The notes below the pieces were generated by a model. It saw only the letters and a list, made by a program, of their open reading frames with translations. It searched no databases and was not told where the DNA came from. This document shows, piece after piece, positions 37,901 through 45,400 of a stretch of DNA of 64,000 nt (position 1 is the stretch's first letter; the number at the start of each line of letters is the position of its first letter). The position numbers were made by a program, and so were the translations under genes. This stretch comes from Trichuris trichiura (Eukaryota; Nematoda; Enoplea; Trichinellida; Trichuridae), in contig JBAJFE010000026.1 of assembly GCA_037903355.1 (NCBI GenBank), positions 3,410,001-3,474,000 of the forward strand, written 5' to 3'.

Positions 37901-40532
37901 TCATATTTATTAATATTTGACTTTAGTGATGAATGGTCACCTTTCGTGGCACGACAAAATGGACACCAGACGTAGCTAGCAGTAAACATAATATGCAAGT
38001 CGTCACTACATACTCGCTATTCAGTATTTACCTCAATTAATACAATTTTTTTATGATGATTAGGTCTGACAAATGTTTGCTCTTCTCCTAACACTGGAAC
38101 TGCTGTAATTGGATAACCAACATTGTTATTATTAGTTGGCTCCAAGAAGGCTGTACAGTCGCTAAGAACGATGGCGATTTAGTATGCAGAGCATTTCATC
38201 TCACCTGTGCCTTGACCTTTTCTTCTGCCGCTGCTTTATCACCGATAACAATGGCGTGGCGAAGTGTTGCCTTTTTCAGTATCTGGAACTTTTTAGCTTC
38301 CAGCTCTGCTCTTCTTTTGCGTCGTTCATCTTCTTGGACAACTGATTTGGCAATCCTTTCCTGTGCCCACTCAGGAAGATTGTGCACGCGACCCCAGTTC
38401 TTCATGCGTTCGGTGATCACTTTTTCAATGTCAGCCTTCTTTTGCTTTTCTGTCGCTTGGCCATCCTTTTTACATACTGTAGACAAAAAAATGAGTCATC
38501 AGGTATTCATTTAGCGTACATATGCTGCTTTAATTATGGTATAGAACGAGTAGGGTTTAAATACCCAAACAGTTATAGGAATTGTTATGACTACGCTTTT
38601 TTTGTGAGCTAGTCTTGATATCCTCAGTGTTTTACGGTTTGCACTCAATGGAACTTAACTTCTATCGACCGCGTTATTTCAAAAATAAACGGTTAATCAT
38701 AATCTTAGTCTCCTGATAAACATTGAATGAGCTCGTGTAGTCATTTAGCTGGAATGAATAGATCTTACGGTGCAGGACGACTATGCAATGATAGATGGCC
38801 TAATGTTTGCAATGCCTAAAATTGTTTAAAGTATCTTTTGTCGCCGGCGTTTCCGCCACTGAACGATGACTTCATCTGCGGTAAACCTTAATGAAGTTGC
38901 CATGATGTTCTTTACCTGTTATCTGGACATCTCCTACGCGGACATTGTGTAATATTCTAAACATTGCGTCGTATGCATCTTCAACTAAGCTTTCCCAAAA
39001 CCAAACCTATCAGTCGGTTGATACAACTATGAGGAAGAGTGTTTCGAAAGACGGGGTGTCTTTTAACAGGTTTAGGTTTTTTCATAATTGGTCTTTTGAT
39101 TCACGGGTTTGTCCTGCCTGATGCATCTGTACATAAACTTCAAAGAGCCCCACCAACGAATGGATAAGCAAGTTGTTAGAGCAAATACAGAACAATTCTA
39201 CACCGTAAGTTTCGGAACTGCTCGTGTTCCGTCGTCAGTAGTGTAAGGGACGGAGCAGCAGCAGTGTAAAGCTCCGGCCCTTACACTACTGCCGGCACTA
39301 CACATAATCTCACCGCTGAAGACGGGTCGCGAAAGACCCGAAAGCTCCGGAAGAAAAGAAAAATCTTTTTGTTTTACTTCACAACGGGAGAGAATCCGTA
39401 ATAAAGATAATTTTCGATATTGTCTGCTTGCTAACATGTAGCTTCATCGCCATCTCTTCTTGGGCTTGACTCGGATCTGATTCCATTAGCCCTTTCGACA
39501 CTTGGCTGTTGAAATTTGAAGGCCGACCAGTCCATTTCCAATCTTCCAGGCTATAGCAGATCTTTGCAAATTTCTTGAACCAACACCGCGCCGTCGATTT
39601 AGGGACACTGCCCAAACCAAACGCTACATTTACGTGAGAGAGCGCTTCCCTTACATATCACCGTGATCTAAACTCGTAAAGCAAAACTGCTCGCCCTAAT
39701 TTCTCGTCTATACTTATGCTTCTACTATGTTAACTCGTGAAAATAGTTCGCCGCAGTCTAGACGAAGGCACCGTTCGATAGCGTGGAACGCAAACTGTAC
39801 ACCGATATGCAACACAAAGCACAACAATTCATGTCCTAAAACTTTCTGGTAGGCCTAATATTTTTGGGCAGAAAATGATAAAAAGATCAGAATACGTGAA
39901 AATGGAGGGAAGGGCAGAGAGAGAGAGAGGGGGAGAGAGAGAAAATCATCCCATGAACACAGAAAATTTAGCGAGACTTAAAGCAGTCGTTTCGGCTTAG
40001 TTATCTCCTGGTCGGTTGCGCGAATCTTCCCATGTAATTAAAGTGTGAATGCGAGCGAAGACAACCATTGTGATATCTCGGGAGTTAATGGCATGAGCGC
40101 ATTTCTCCTTTTTATTCAAACTCGATCAATGTTTAATTTCCCACATGACGGTCTTAGTGCACTGGTTTCAAAATAAATTTTGCCATATTGCCACAATAAA
40201 TTACAAGGAGCATCACCACAGGAAATGCGCCTGGCTACCAGTCAATTTTTTGGGTACTAGTATTCGCTCTATGGCGTAGCTAATGAAACCCCTGCTGTTA
40301 GTGCTATAAATGATAGGTATTCCGCAAGAAATTCTTTACCTACAGCCTGTTCTCTTCCTAGTCGCAAGCTACCACGCAGCTCGCTGACTTTCTTCCGGAA
40401 TGTGTGCATGAGGCCTTGCTTGCCTTCTGATTTAGGGGATAAACTGTCTGATCTTCGTGACTTGTCTTCACTGCCAGAACTTCGCGGCTTTCGGTCTTTT
40501 TGATTGCCGGTTTGCTTCTTTTGTTGGCTCAT
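25913..40532 (-). CDS. Unrecognised coiled-coil/low-complexity protein, about 363 residues, five exons
   Basis: Exons on the minus strand: 40532-40340 (ATG at 40532), 38476-38205, 26637-26353, 26306-26124 and 26071-25913 (TAG). All junctions are GT..AG, phases agree, and the total is 1092 nt. The N-terminus is basic and Ser/Lys rich (MSQQKKQTGNQKDRK). Exon 2 is charged and helical (ERMKNWGRVHNLPEWAQERI, DERRKRRAELEAKKFQILKK). Exon 3 continues VMKDMRKGDAALPYSLKTLN and turns into Ser/Ala/Pro low complexity. The C-terminus has SLQEYINRLCKKDLWENES and FPRGRAYVKDEPAVEF. I do not recognise the family. Intron 2 is 11.6 kb and packed with transposons, so extra exons there cannot be excluded. No signal peptide or membrane segment is visible, suggesting a soluble cytoplasmic or nuclear protein. 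A duplicated piece of exon 3 lies at 41443-42018. Confidence 0.75.
27405..27725 (+). pseudogene. mariner transposase remnant (C-terminal catalytic part)
   Basis: Plus strand, in shifting frames: LGKLSRKSLLLQDKRLIHRA, EFVLLSNPP, then DWAPSDYLLPGNLKQHLR. This corresponds to the mariner pattern LLLhDNAr.H, NPPYSPDLAPSDY, NLKqHLRG. In the first the expected DN is DK, and the frame carries stops, so it is inactive. It lies in the 11.6-kb intron of the 363-residue gene. Confidence 0.75.
28250..29235. repeat. Nested fold-back element complex
   Basis: Several inverted pairs are nested. Outer short palindromes AGGCATTATAAGCAGTGCCT (about 28257) and AGGCATTTTATAGAATGCCT (about 29131) flank the block. 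Inside, 28371-28500 and 28690-28790 are inverted arms made of tandem variants of TCGAAATCCAGAATAGG. Between them, GCATCTTTTAGATAAGGAATGTATT faces its complement. A second fold-back at 28805-29095 has arms ACAAACCT..GCGACACCTA and complement around GGCTAAGCTTAGGCCAGGGC. No transposase frame. Confidence 0.7.
29236..29655. other. No feature recognised
   Basis: Intronic sequence of the 363-residue gene. Open frames at 29194-29633 have no motif that I recognise. They could be degraded Penelope coding sequence, because an endonuclease remnant follows directly. Confidence 0.35.
29656..30105 (+). pseudogene. Penelope-like element, GIY-YIG endonuclease remnant
   Basis: Plus strand: VIVHKLKRGCSVSYIGKRAV corresponds to the GIY-YIG start of Penelope endonucleases (usually YxiKC.CsasYIGeTgR). 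It is followed by degraded His/Arg-rich sequence and then SRDIKETVKKSALIKHASQH, equivalent to EAIKASAIVEHASR in the copy at 20590. The catalytic Arg/Glu region is disrupted by stops. It lies inside the long intron. Confidence 0.65.
30382..30436. repeat. Perfect 27-bp-arm palindrome
   Basis: A 55-bp perfect inverted repeat (arms from TCACGAGATAATACGCATTC inward, single central base). As RNA or single-stranded DNA it would form a loopless hairpin. No element was recognised around it. Confidence 0.9.
30437..30790. other. No feature recognised
   Basis: AT-rich intronic sequence between the palindrome and the hammerhead-like motif of the next Penelope-like element. No supportable reading frame. 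Confidence 0.4.
30792..30836 (-). ncRNA. Hammerhead-like motif downstream of a Penelope-like ORF
   Basis: Minus strand: GCG, CTGAAGA, C, GGAAT..GTTCT with loop TCGTCA, AAAAG, CTA, CGC. It lies about 70 bp beyond the end of the GIY-YIG reading frame on the same strand, the position expected for a ribozyme in the terminal region of a Penelope-like element. GCG/CGC forms stem I. One base of the GAAA box is altered. Confidence 0.65.
30900..32830 (-). pseudogene. Penelope-like retroelement (RT plus GIY-YIG), degraded
   Basis: Minus strand from about 32830. The N-terminal part contains FVTFTFFCSRHLL-like basic sequence, then VVNLSSLVLNGAEKMVLGKG with LNFVPSPTNP (32290-32250), the conserved Penelope N-terminal motif. 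Reverse transcriptase pieces follow: KADKGNSVVILDQTIYSQKI (about 32030) and ASYDVKDL (RT motif A, about 31590, first catalytic Asp). A GIY-YIG remnant (VVYEVSRNCPASSIRDEQKP, about 31280-31220) precedes KASKRGSHCNGQLFLKVFRQ and KIREIKKALFFRYNVVSSRD (to 30907). RT motif C was not recognised. Several stops and frameshifts make it inactive. It occupies the long intron of the 363-residue gene, in the same orientation as that gene. Confidence 0.85.
32831..33420. other. No feature recognised
   Basis: Intronic, AT-rich; no recognisable frame. The last part may include the left end of the following hAT element, but no clear CAGTG..CCCAA terminus was found. Confidence 0.4.
33424..35190 (+). pseudogene. 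hAT transposase pseudogene (ZBED5/SCAND3-like), nearly full length
   Basis: The start MVAPKKKCRQYSAEYLKYEF precedes a BED zinc finger with CLICEKTFANEIMKPSKL, then HLNRMHGDKAGKDL (33510-33640, one stop inside). The central region follows: ASYNLSLMIAKSGKPHTI, LLPTVSEVLRTML, NNNTVPRRIDEMGADIES, LQLDESVLPQNEALLLAY. Next are a DDE/RNase-H part (VAMDSAPSTV, VRCVMHRQHLVAKRLSDRL, LLFYTEVGRLSRGVRLNRFY) and NETNLQLQGNDLNLIKTKN. The C-terminal dimerisation region survives as KRNRLQIVQRGNLRLLLTNTEP (about 35085-35140). Stops and frameshifts are scattered, so it is inactive. It is the reference copy for those at 8140 and 50582. It lies in the 11.6-kb intron. Confidence 0.9.
35449..35697. repeat. Long inverted repeat with hammerhead-like motif in both arms
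   Basis: Arms of about 95 bp (GTTTATTCTCGTTGTAAGTA, AAGAAAGTAAGAGCA, ACGATCGG and complements) face each other around a GATAGGGC-rich centre. The plus-strand motif at 35605-35646 reads CCGACGA, T, GGAAC/GTTCC with loop TAGTTGA, GAAAG, CTC, CGA, followed by the hairpin at 35677-35692. The minus-strand arm (35497-35543) reads ATCG, CTGACGA, C, GGATCC, ending GGAAAGTCC, CGAT. ATCG/CGAT forms stem I. Confidence 0.75.
35700..36445. other. No feature recognised
   Basis: Intronic sequence with no supportable frame or repeat. Confidence 0.4.
36450..36580. mobile_element. Fold-back family fragment
   Basis: Contains TGTTCTGTATTTTCTCTAAC, TTTGCTCATCCATTCG, AGTTTACTTACAGATACATC and AACAGGCCA, which match one arm of the elements at 8964 and 14173. 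Only one arm is present here, so it is partial. Confidence 0.7.
37020..37505 (-). pseudogene. Penelope-like reverse transcriptase fragment
   Basis: Minus strand: KVNKGNLVIVTDKKAFKK, then MNELLTYEVYTPVQKDFLKN, then LYRPLRIHKSGVPRGCVI (the Penelope palm/fingers pattern LYGLPKIHKpg.PLRPI). It continues STIGPLTGSRTSSVKEFW and DPSNILVSYDVKDLF, RT motif A with the first catalytic Asp. The frame is open for 136 codons (37437-37027), longer than in the copy at 30900, suggesting a younger or less decayed insertion. The rest of the RT and the endonuclease are absent. Confidence 0.85.
37626..37666 (+). ncRNA. Hammerhead-like motif next to Penelope RT fragment
   Basis: Plus strand: GCG, CTCAAGA (G5 changed), T, GGAAC..GTTTT with loop ATATCA, GGAAG, CTA, CGC. 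The sequence after it (CAGTTGTTATTATTGTTAT) matches that after the motif at 30792, so it is the same family. The core change predicts loss of activity. Confidence 0.55.
39050..39410. mobile_element. Ribozyme-bearing fold-back element
   Basis: The left part (TTCGAAAGACGGGGTGTCTT, TTTAACAGG, TTCACGGGTTTG, ACATAAACTTCAAAG, CAACGAATGGATAAGCAA, ATACAGAACAATT) matches one arm of the fold-back family. It runs directly into hammerhead-like motifs on both strands: minus 39202-39242 (CTGACGA, C, GGAAC/GTTCC, GAAAC, TTA) and plus 39311-39352. Between them TAGTGTAAGGG faces CCCTTACACTA. It ends in a hairpin at 39383-39399 and GTAATAAA. It physically links the fold-back family with the ribozyme module. 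Confidence 0.75.
39311..39352 (+). ncRNA. Hammerhead-like motif, best-conserved core
   Basis: CCG, CTGAAGA, C, GGGTC/GACCC with loop GCGAAA, GAAAG, CTC, CGG. Stem I is CCG/CGG and stem II is five Watson-Crick pairs, both different in sequence from the copies at 4697 or 30792 but preserved in pairing. The downstream hairpin AACGGGAGAGAATCCGT is at 39383-39399. Confidence 0.7.
39379..39725 (-). pseudogene. mariner transposase N-terminal (helix-turn-helix) remnant
   Basis: Minus strand: GRAVLLYEF, then SHVNVAFGLGSVPKSTARCW, FKKF, SLEDWKWTGRPSNFNSQVSK, QAQEEMAMKLHVSKQTISKI. This follows the mariner DNA-binding region: LLYEF.G..A.EA...I..AFG, TAQRWF.KF, LED..RsGRPs, and a second helix-turn-helix ending LnVSh.TI. 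The catalytic domain is absent. Stops near 39680 show that it is inactive. It lies in intron 1 of the 363-residue gene. Confidence 0.85.
39900..39945. repeat. GA-rich microsatellite
   Basis: GGCAGAGAGAGAGAGGGGGA, then GAGAGAGA; simple sequence within intron 1 of the 363-residue gene. Confidence 0.85.
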
Positions 40533-41442
40533 TGTTCAGACTCTTTCTAGTACACCCTGCTAAGTAAATTCTGATTTAGTAGTCTTACACGTGCAAGTCC
40601 ATTATGCTCCTTGTTCTTACTTTCAATGGCATGTTCTCTTACCTTACTAACTTTTCTGACCCAACAGGAGGTGCAGCTTTCTGCCTCCTACCTGTAGTTT
40701 TGTCAATACCACGGCGACACTGACGCGACAAGTAAAATGTAATGGCATTTAATCAAGTTTATGTGAATTATTTTAAAGTCAACGAAATATTAAACAGTCA
40801 AAAAGCTGCTTAAGTGACAGAAACCTACCGTAAAGTGTTTCAACAGACTGAAGTAAACTGCAGAGCTTAACGTAATTTCAATTTTACCGAACAGCGTTGT
40901 CAAAATAGCAGCGCCTTGTACGGATCAACTTTGATCAATTATACGATAACTAAAGGCTAAAAGGGTGCGTCACTGAAACAGCTAATGAAAAAAATTTAAA
41001 AGTGCAACAATTCTGACTTTTTCCCCACTGACTTAAAAACCTCAGGCGAATATCTTTGTCGCGAAGTATAGTTAGTCCAGTTTAACTTACATTTTCATCC
41101 TGGTCTTTTCATGGGTCACCTGAGTTTCACAGCCACCGTATCTGTAAACAACTGAAACAAACGCTCTACCAATTAGTGGATTAGTAAGTTGCTAAGTAAA
41201 TCACAAACAGCAGCGTACGTACTTTGTTCTCTGTGACTTCTGTAACCAACTTGCTAAAGCACAGCGTTTCGTTGGCCAGTTTGCTAGCTGCGTGTGAGAA
41301 TGGTACGACTTTTGTACATGTCTCTGTTTTCACACCAAGACAAGCCATGGGCAAGGTTCAACGCCCTTGGTCCAGCAATGTCAGTGTATTGCTTGGCGAT
41401 GCTTCACTGTCAGTAGCTTGGCGGCGTTCATTCACCGCCATT
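40533..41442. other. Presumed promoter region of the 363-residue gene, no further gene
   Basis: Upstream of the ATG at 40532 on the minus strand. No clear TATA box or initiator was identified. About 41145-41220 resembles a fold-back family arm (ATCTGTAAACAACTGAAAC, CGCTCTACCAA). Nothing else supportable. Confidence 0.4.
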
Positions 41443-42018
41443 CGGAAGCAGCATTGATACCACCAGGCATTGCATCGTTTCCATTCACAATTGAAGTTGA
41501 TGCTCGGAAATCGACTGCTCAGAAACTAAATCTTCAGGATTCAATGCTTTCAAACTGTATAGGAATGCATCATTACCTTTGCGCATGTCCTTCGTGACCT
41601 CTTTGGCCTAAAACCAAACGCAACCTGGTTTTCTTTCATTAATATCCCACAAATTCTATCAATTAGCTTTCTGTTAAAGAGTTTTACGATCCTGAGTTAC
41701 ACTGCGGAAATTAATTGATTAAACTAGAACAAATTTATAGAACGTTGATTCCACTATGTGCAACATGAACCATACACTGCTAACTATTGCTTAGACTGGA
41801 CGTTGACAGACATGTGCAGATAACGGAAAACCTAATTTAGTTGATTTGAGCCTAAACTTTGTTACGCAGTTGTGTTGTACAATAAAACCACGTGCAAACT
41901 AAGCATTAATTCAACGAAGCCGTTGCCCTGCGTTTCACCGAGAGTTTCTCTGACAATTTATGTATCAGTTATTCTTTGAACATCTGACATTTCTTAAAAA
42001 GTTGATCAAGTTTCTACT
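41443..42018 (-). pseudogene. Partial duplication of exon 3 and adjacent intron of the 363-residue gene
   Basis: This segment is collinear with 26471-27040 in the same orientation. On the minus strand it keeps the intron tail and acceptor (GTTTGGTTTTAG) and then encodes AKEVTKDMRKG, YSLKALNPEDLVSEQS, a diverged copy of AKEVMKDMRKG, YSLKTLNLENLVSEQS. The frame then runs into a stop after SEHQLQL, where small indels have accumulated. It lies between exon 1 of that gene and the 3' end of RELCH, so it cannot be spliced in order. It is a dead segmental duplicate. Confidence 0.85.
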
Positions 42019-42429
42019 ATACGATGGCTAAAAATAGGGTAATACTAGAAAGCATAATGACGCCCATTTGTGCTCTCATGGAAAAAGACGAATTCAGAAA
42101 GAGTAGTTTTTACAATCGAAACTACACACAATAAACAGATAACTACCAAACTTAATGAAACTCTCAGCTAGAAGTATTCCTGAGTCCATCAATAGCTAAC
42201 AACACAAAGGACAAATAAAGTTGTGCTAACTTAGGCAAGCAACATTTTAATGCGTTTCAATGAATATTCGAAATAGTTTTTCAAAAAATATGTGAACAGT
42301 AAACGTAATAATGCATGACCTGATACAACAACAGATAAACCACTGTCTTCTGGATTCGCTATGTATGATCTGATACACTTGGAAAAAGATTGCCACAGGC
42401 AGAGCTAAGGCGTAAAGTTACCAAGAGAA

Positions 42430-45400
42430 TTAAACTGTGGCAAAAACAGACTCACCGAGCCTATCTCGATGGGATAAGCAATTGACAAAGTCACTATTTA
42501 ACTTGCCCATCATGTTGTTTGGAAGTTGAACAGCTAATAAGAAGACCAACAGCTTAAAAGCAAAGCTTGACGGAGACTTCCATGTGTCACTTACTTTACG
42601 TTCTTGCTCGATAATGATAGACCGCGCAATCTTGGCACGTCTCGCGTCAAGTTCCCTAACGAGGACGCGTAATCCAGGTAAAAAATAACTGCTGCGAGTC
42701 GTAGGAGAAAAGTAGCAGCATGAAAGCGCAATGTAAACGTCGAACAGAGCTGGAAATACAGCTGCATTCGTTTCATCACGAGCACCGAGACATCTCAAGG
42801 TTAATGCGTACAGTTGGGGAAGGAATACTTAAATGTTAACAATAGAACAAGTAGGAATATGTTTACCCTAAAAGTGCTTACAATAATCTAGAAATTGAAT
42901 GGCAAATGTCGGTGCAATGCGTGCGATCTTTTCTAGCATTTCAGCGGCACATACATCACTTATTGTTCCAGGAACGTCAGAAAAAATTTTGGTCAACTCT
43001 TGCTTAGCATAATCTGAGACCTGCAAAAAGTTTGTGAAACCAAAATGGCCCAAGTGGAACATGTACCTGAGAATCTGACTCGCAACCACTAGCCAAACAG
43101 CACAACCCTCCTACACTGTTGATACGTACTTCCCTAAAGGTAAAAGTGAGCCCATTATTACAATTTTGTCAAACCAACTCACGGTGAACTGTCATTAGCC
43201 AACTTCAGCAGTAGGGATGAAATTGTGACTTCTACATCTTCACCATTGTGTTCAGTAGCTAAATCGGACATAATGGCTCCGGCAAGTCTACGAACCGGCC
43301 AACTGGGATGCAAGACGCAGGCGTGCATAACGTCAAATATCAACTGCTTGTCTGGATAAACCCCGCTAGAAAGAAGCACGTAGAACAGGTGAAGGAATAA
43401 TAAGTTGAATACGATATCTCTAGAAGAGTTAGCACTAAACAACGGATAGGTAGATTTCGATCAGCAATGGTAGTGATCGTTTCCGTCAAGAAACGCTTCA
43501 GCCGTTCCGTCTCGCTCTTCTAAAATTACAAGAATAAACGGATAAATATTAATAAAACACAGTGATAGATAAAAAAAAATACAAAAAGCACTATGCCGAC
43601 GCAGTCTGTCGTGCAGAAACCGAAAATCTAATGAGATGAACATGGGCAAATTTTTTGAAATTGATTGTTCACACATCTCAACGCAACGAAAGACATAAGG
43701 TCGATAGTCATCGGAGCACCAAATACACTATCAGCACTAAACAGATCTAAATTTAAACTCTTTTCTTCCTATCGTCAACAATGAAACATTAATCCTATTA
43801 TAGCACAGTTCAGAGCAAGCCAACAGGAAATCCATGAAATTACATGACTAACAAAATGAAACCGTTTCGCTAGGAAACCGTTATGACCTAACACTGCCGA
43901 ATTAAAACAATTTTGTGACACAGTAACCAAACCATTCCGGTTCACTACACTATCTGTCGCAACTTGCTCAAAAACTCTATAAAGCAAATCAGGACAATGA
44001 AGGTAACATGCATACTCAATGCAAGCCTATAGTACCTGAATAAGTGACCCAAGAACAACTATAGTAAACACCGGTAAAGAAAGGCTTGTGAACTCCACGT
44101 TTTCTTTATCTAAAATGTAAGGGATATTCAGAGTTAATGTGAAATACGTAGATACCGGAGATGCCAGCTTGCTTGACCTGAAGCAGAGAAGAAAGCTTAT
44201 TCCTGACAAAGCCTTGACCAAAAAAATTGCCAAATCTTTTGAAACAATGAACAGCGCTGCGAAGAACAGAACGGTCACCAGTTTCCACTTTCCTTATAAG
44301 GCTTGCCAGAGGAGCGAGCCTTTAATCGACTGGTGACGCATTTAAAATGCCGCTGAATTAGCAAACTCACACACTGTTTGTAAAAAAGTTTAGCATTGGC
44401 CAAGTGGGATGCCCTTCCTCCTCTGTAAGTCGATGAAATGATGCCATCAACAATTGCATTTCACTTGAACACGTGTACAATGTGAGATCGTCTAGGAGAC
44501 ACTCAGATGGTATTTGGAAACTGTGGTTATCTAACGAAATTTTTAAATTACATGAATTGAAAACAATTTGCATTACAATTTTTGGCTAACTTTGTACGCC
44601 GTCTAGGTCCATATCTTTCGCTGGGTTGCTTTGTACAACATTCCAAAACAATACAGGGACTATAGACCCTATGCAATCGAAATAAATATTTAATTGCTGC
44701 TGCTCCTTGCCACTTTTAGAATTCTTCTTCCAAAAAACCTGAAATACAAACGTGGAAATGAGAAAAAAATATAAGCCTGAAGCTTACGTCTGCGATGCAT
44801 TCCATACGGCAAAACAGGGATGCAACCATCTTCTCCATTAAGGCGAAGTCTTCCAACGCCCAAATAGCCAAAGAAGACAAAAAAGCATTGCGTGCTTGAT
44901 CCACAACAATACTGCTTGCGCTGCTTAACGCAGTCAAGAAGAGTTCATTCATCTTTCATAAACAAAGTAACTATTATAAGGTAAACCTGCATAAAAACAT
45001 CTAGAACATACTCCAATACTAATTTAAGAACCAAAATCTTTACATCCATCAACTTATTAACACCTTGAAAGCTTTGCAAAATTAAAAGGTTGAACGGGTA
45101 GCTTGTCCGTACCGTAGTGTTAATTACCTTGAAAAGGCAAATAACTGTCTAAAAACAGTTTTACAAACACGCAGGCAGAAATCTGATGCAAGAAACGAAC
45201 GCTCTCAGCCACATTACTATTTACAGAATAGTTACGGTTCTTAATTCATTCATATACAGTAGTGATTCGCAAGGGAATGGCTGGGAGCAGCTAAGGCCCA
45301 GTGGGCGATATCATCCCCTGGCCCTGAAAGTCGGGAACAGTGCAAAGTTTCTGGTTCGTAGAGCTTAGCAAAGGGCCAAGAACAAAACCGACCCGGTATC

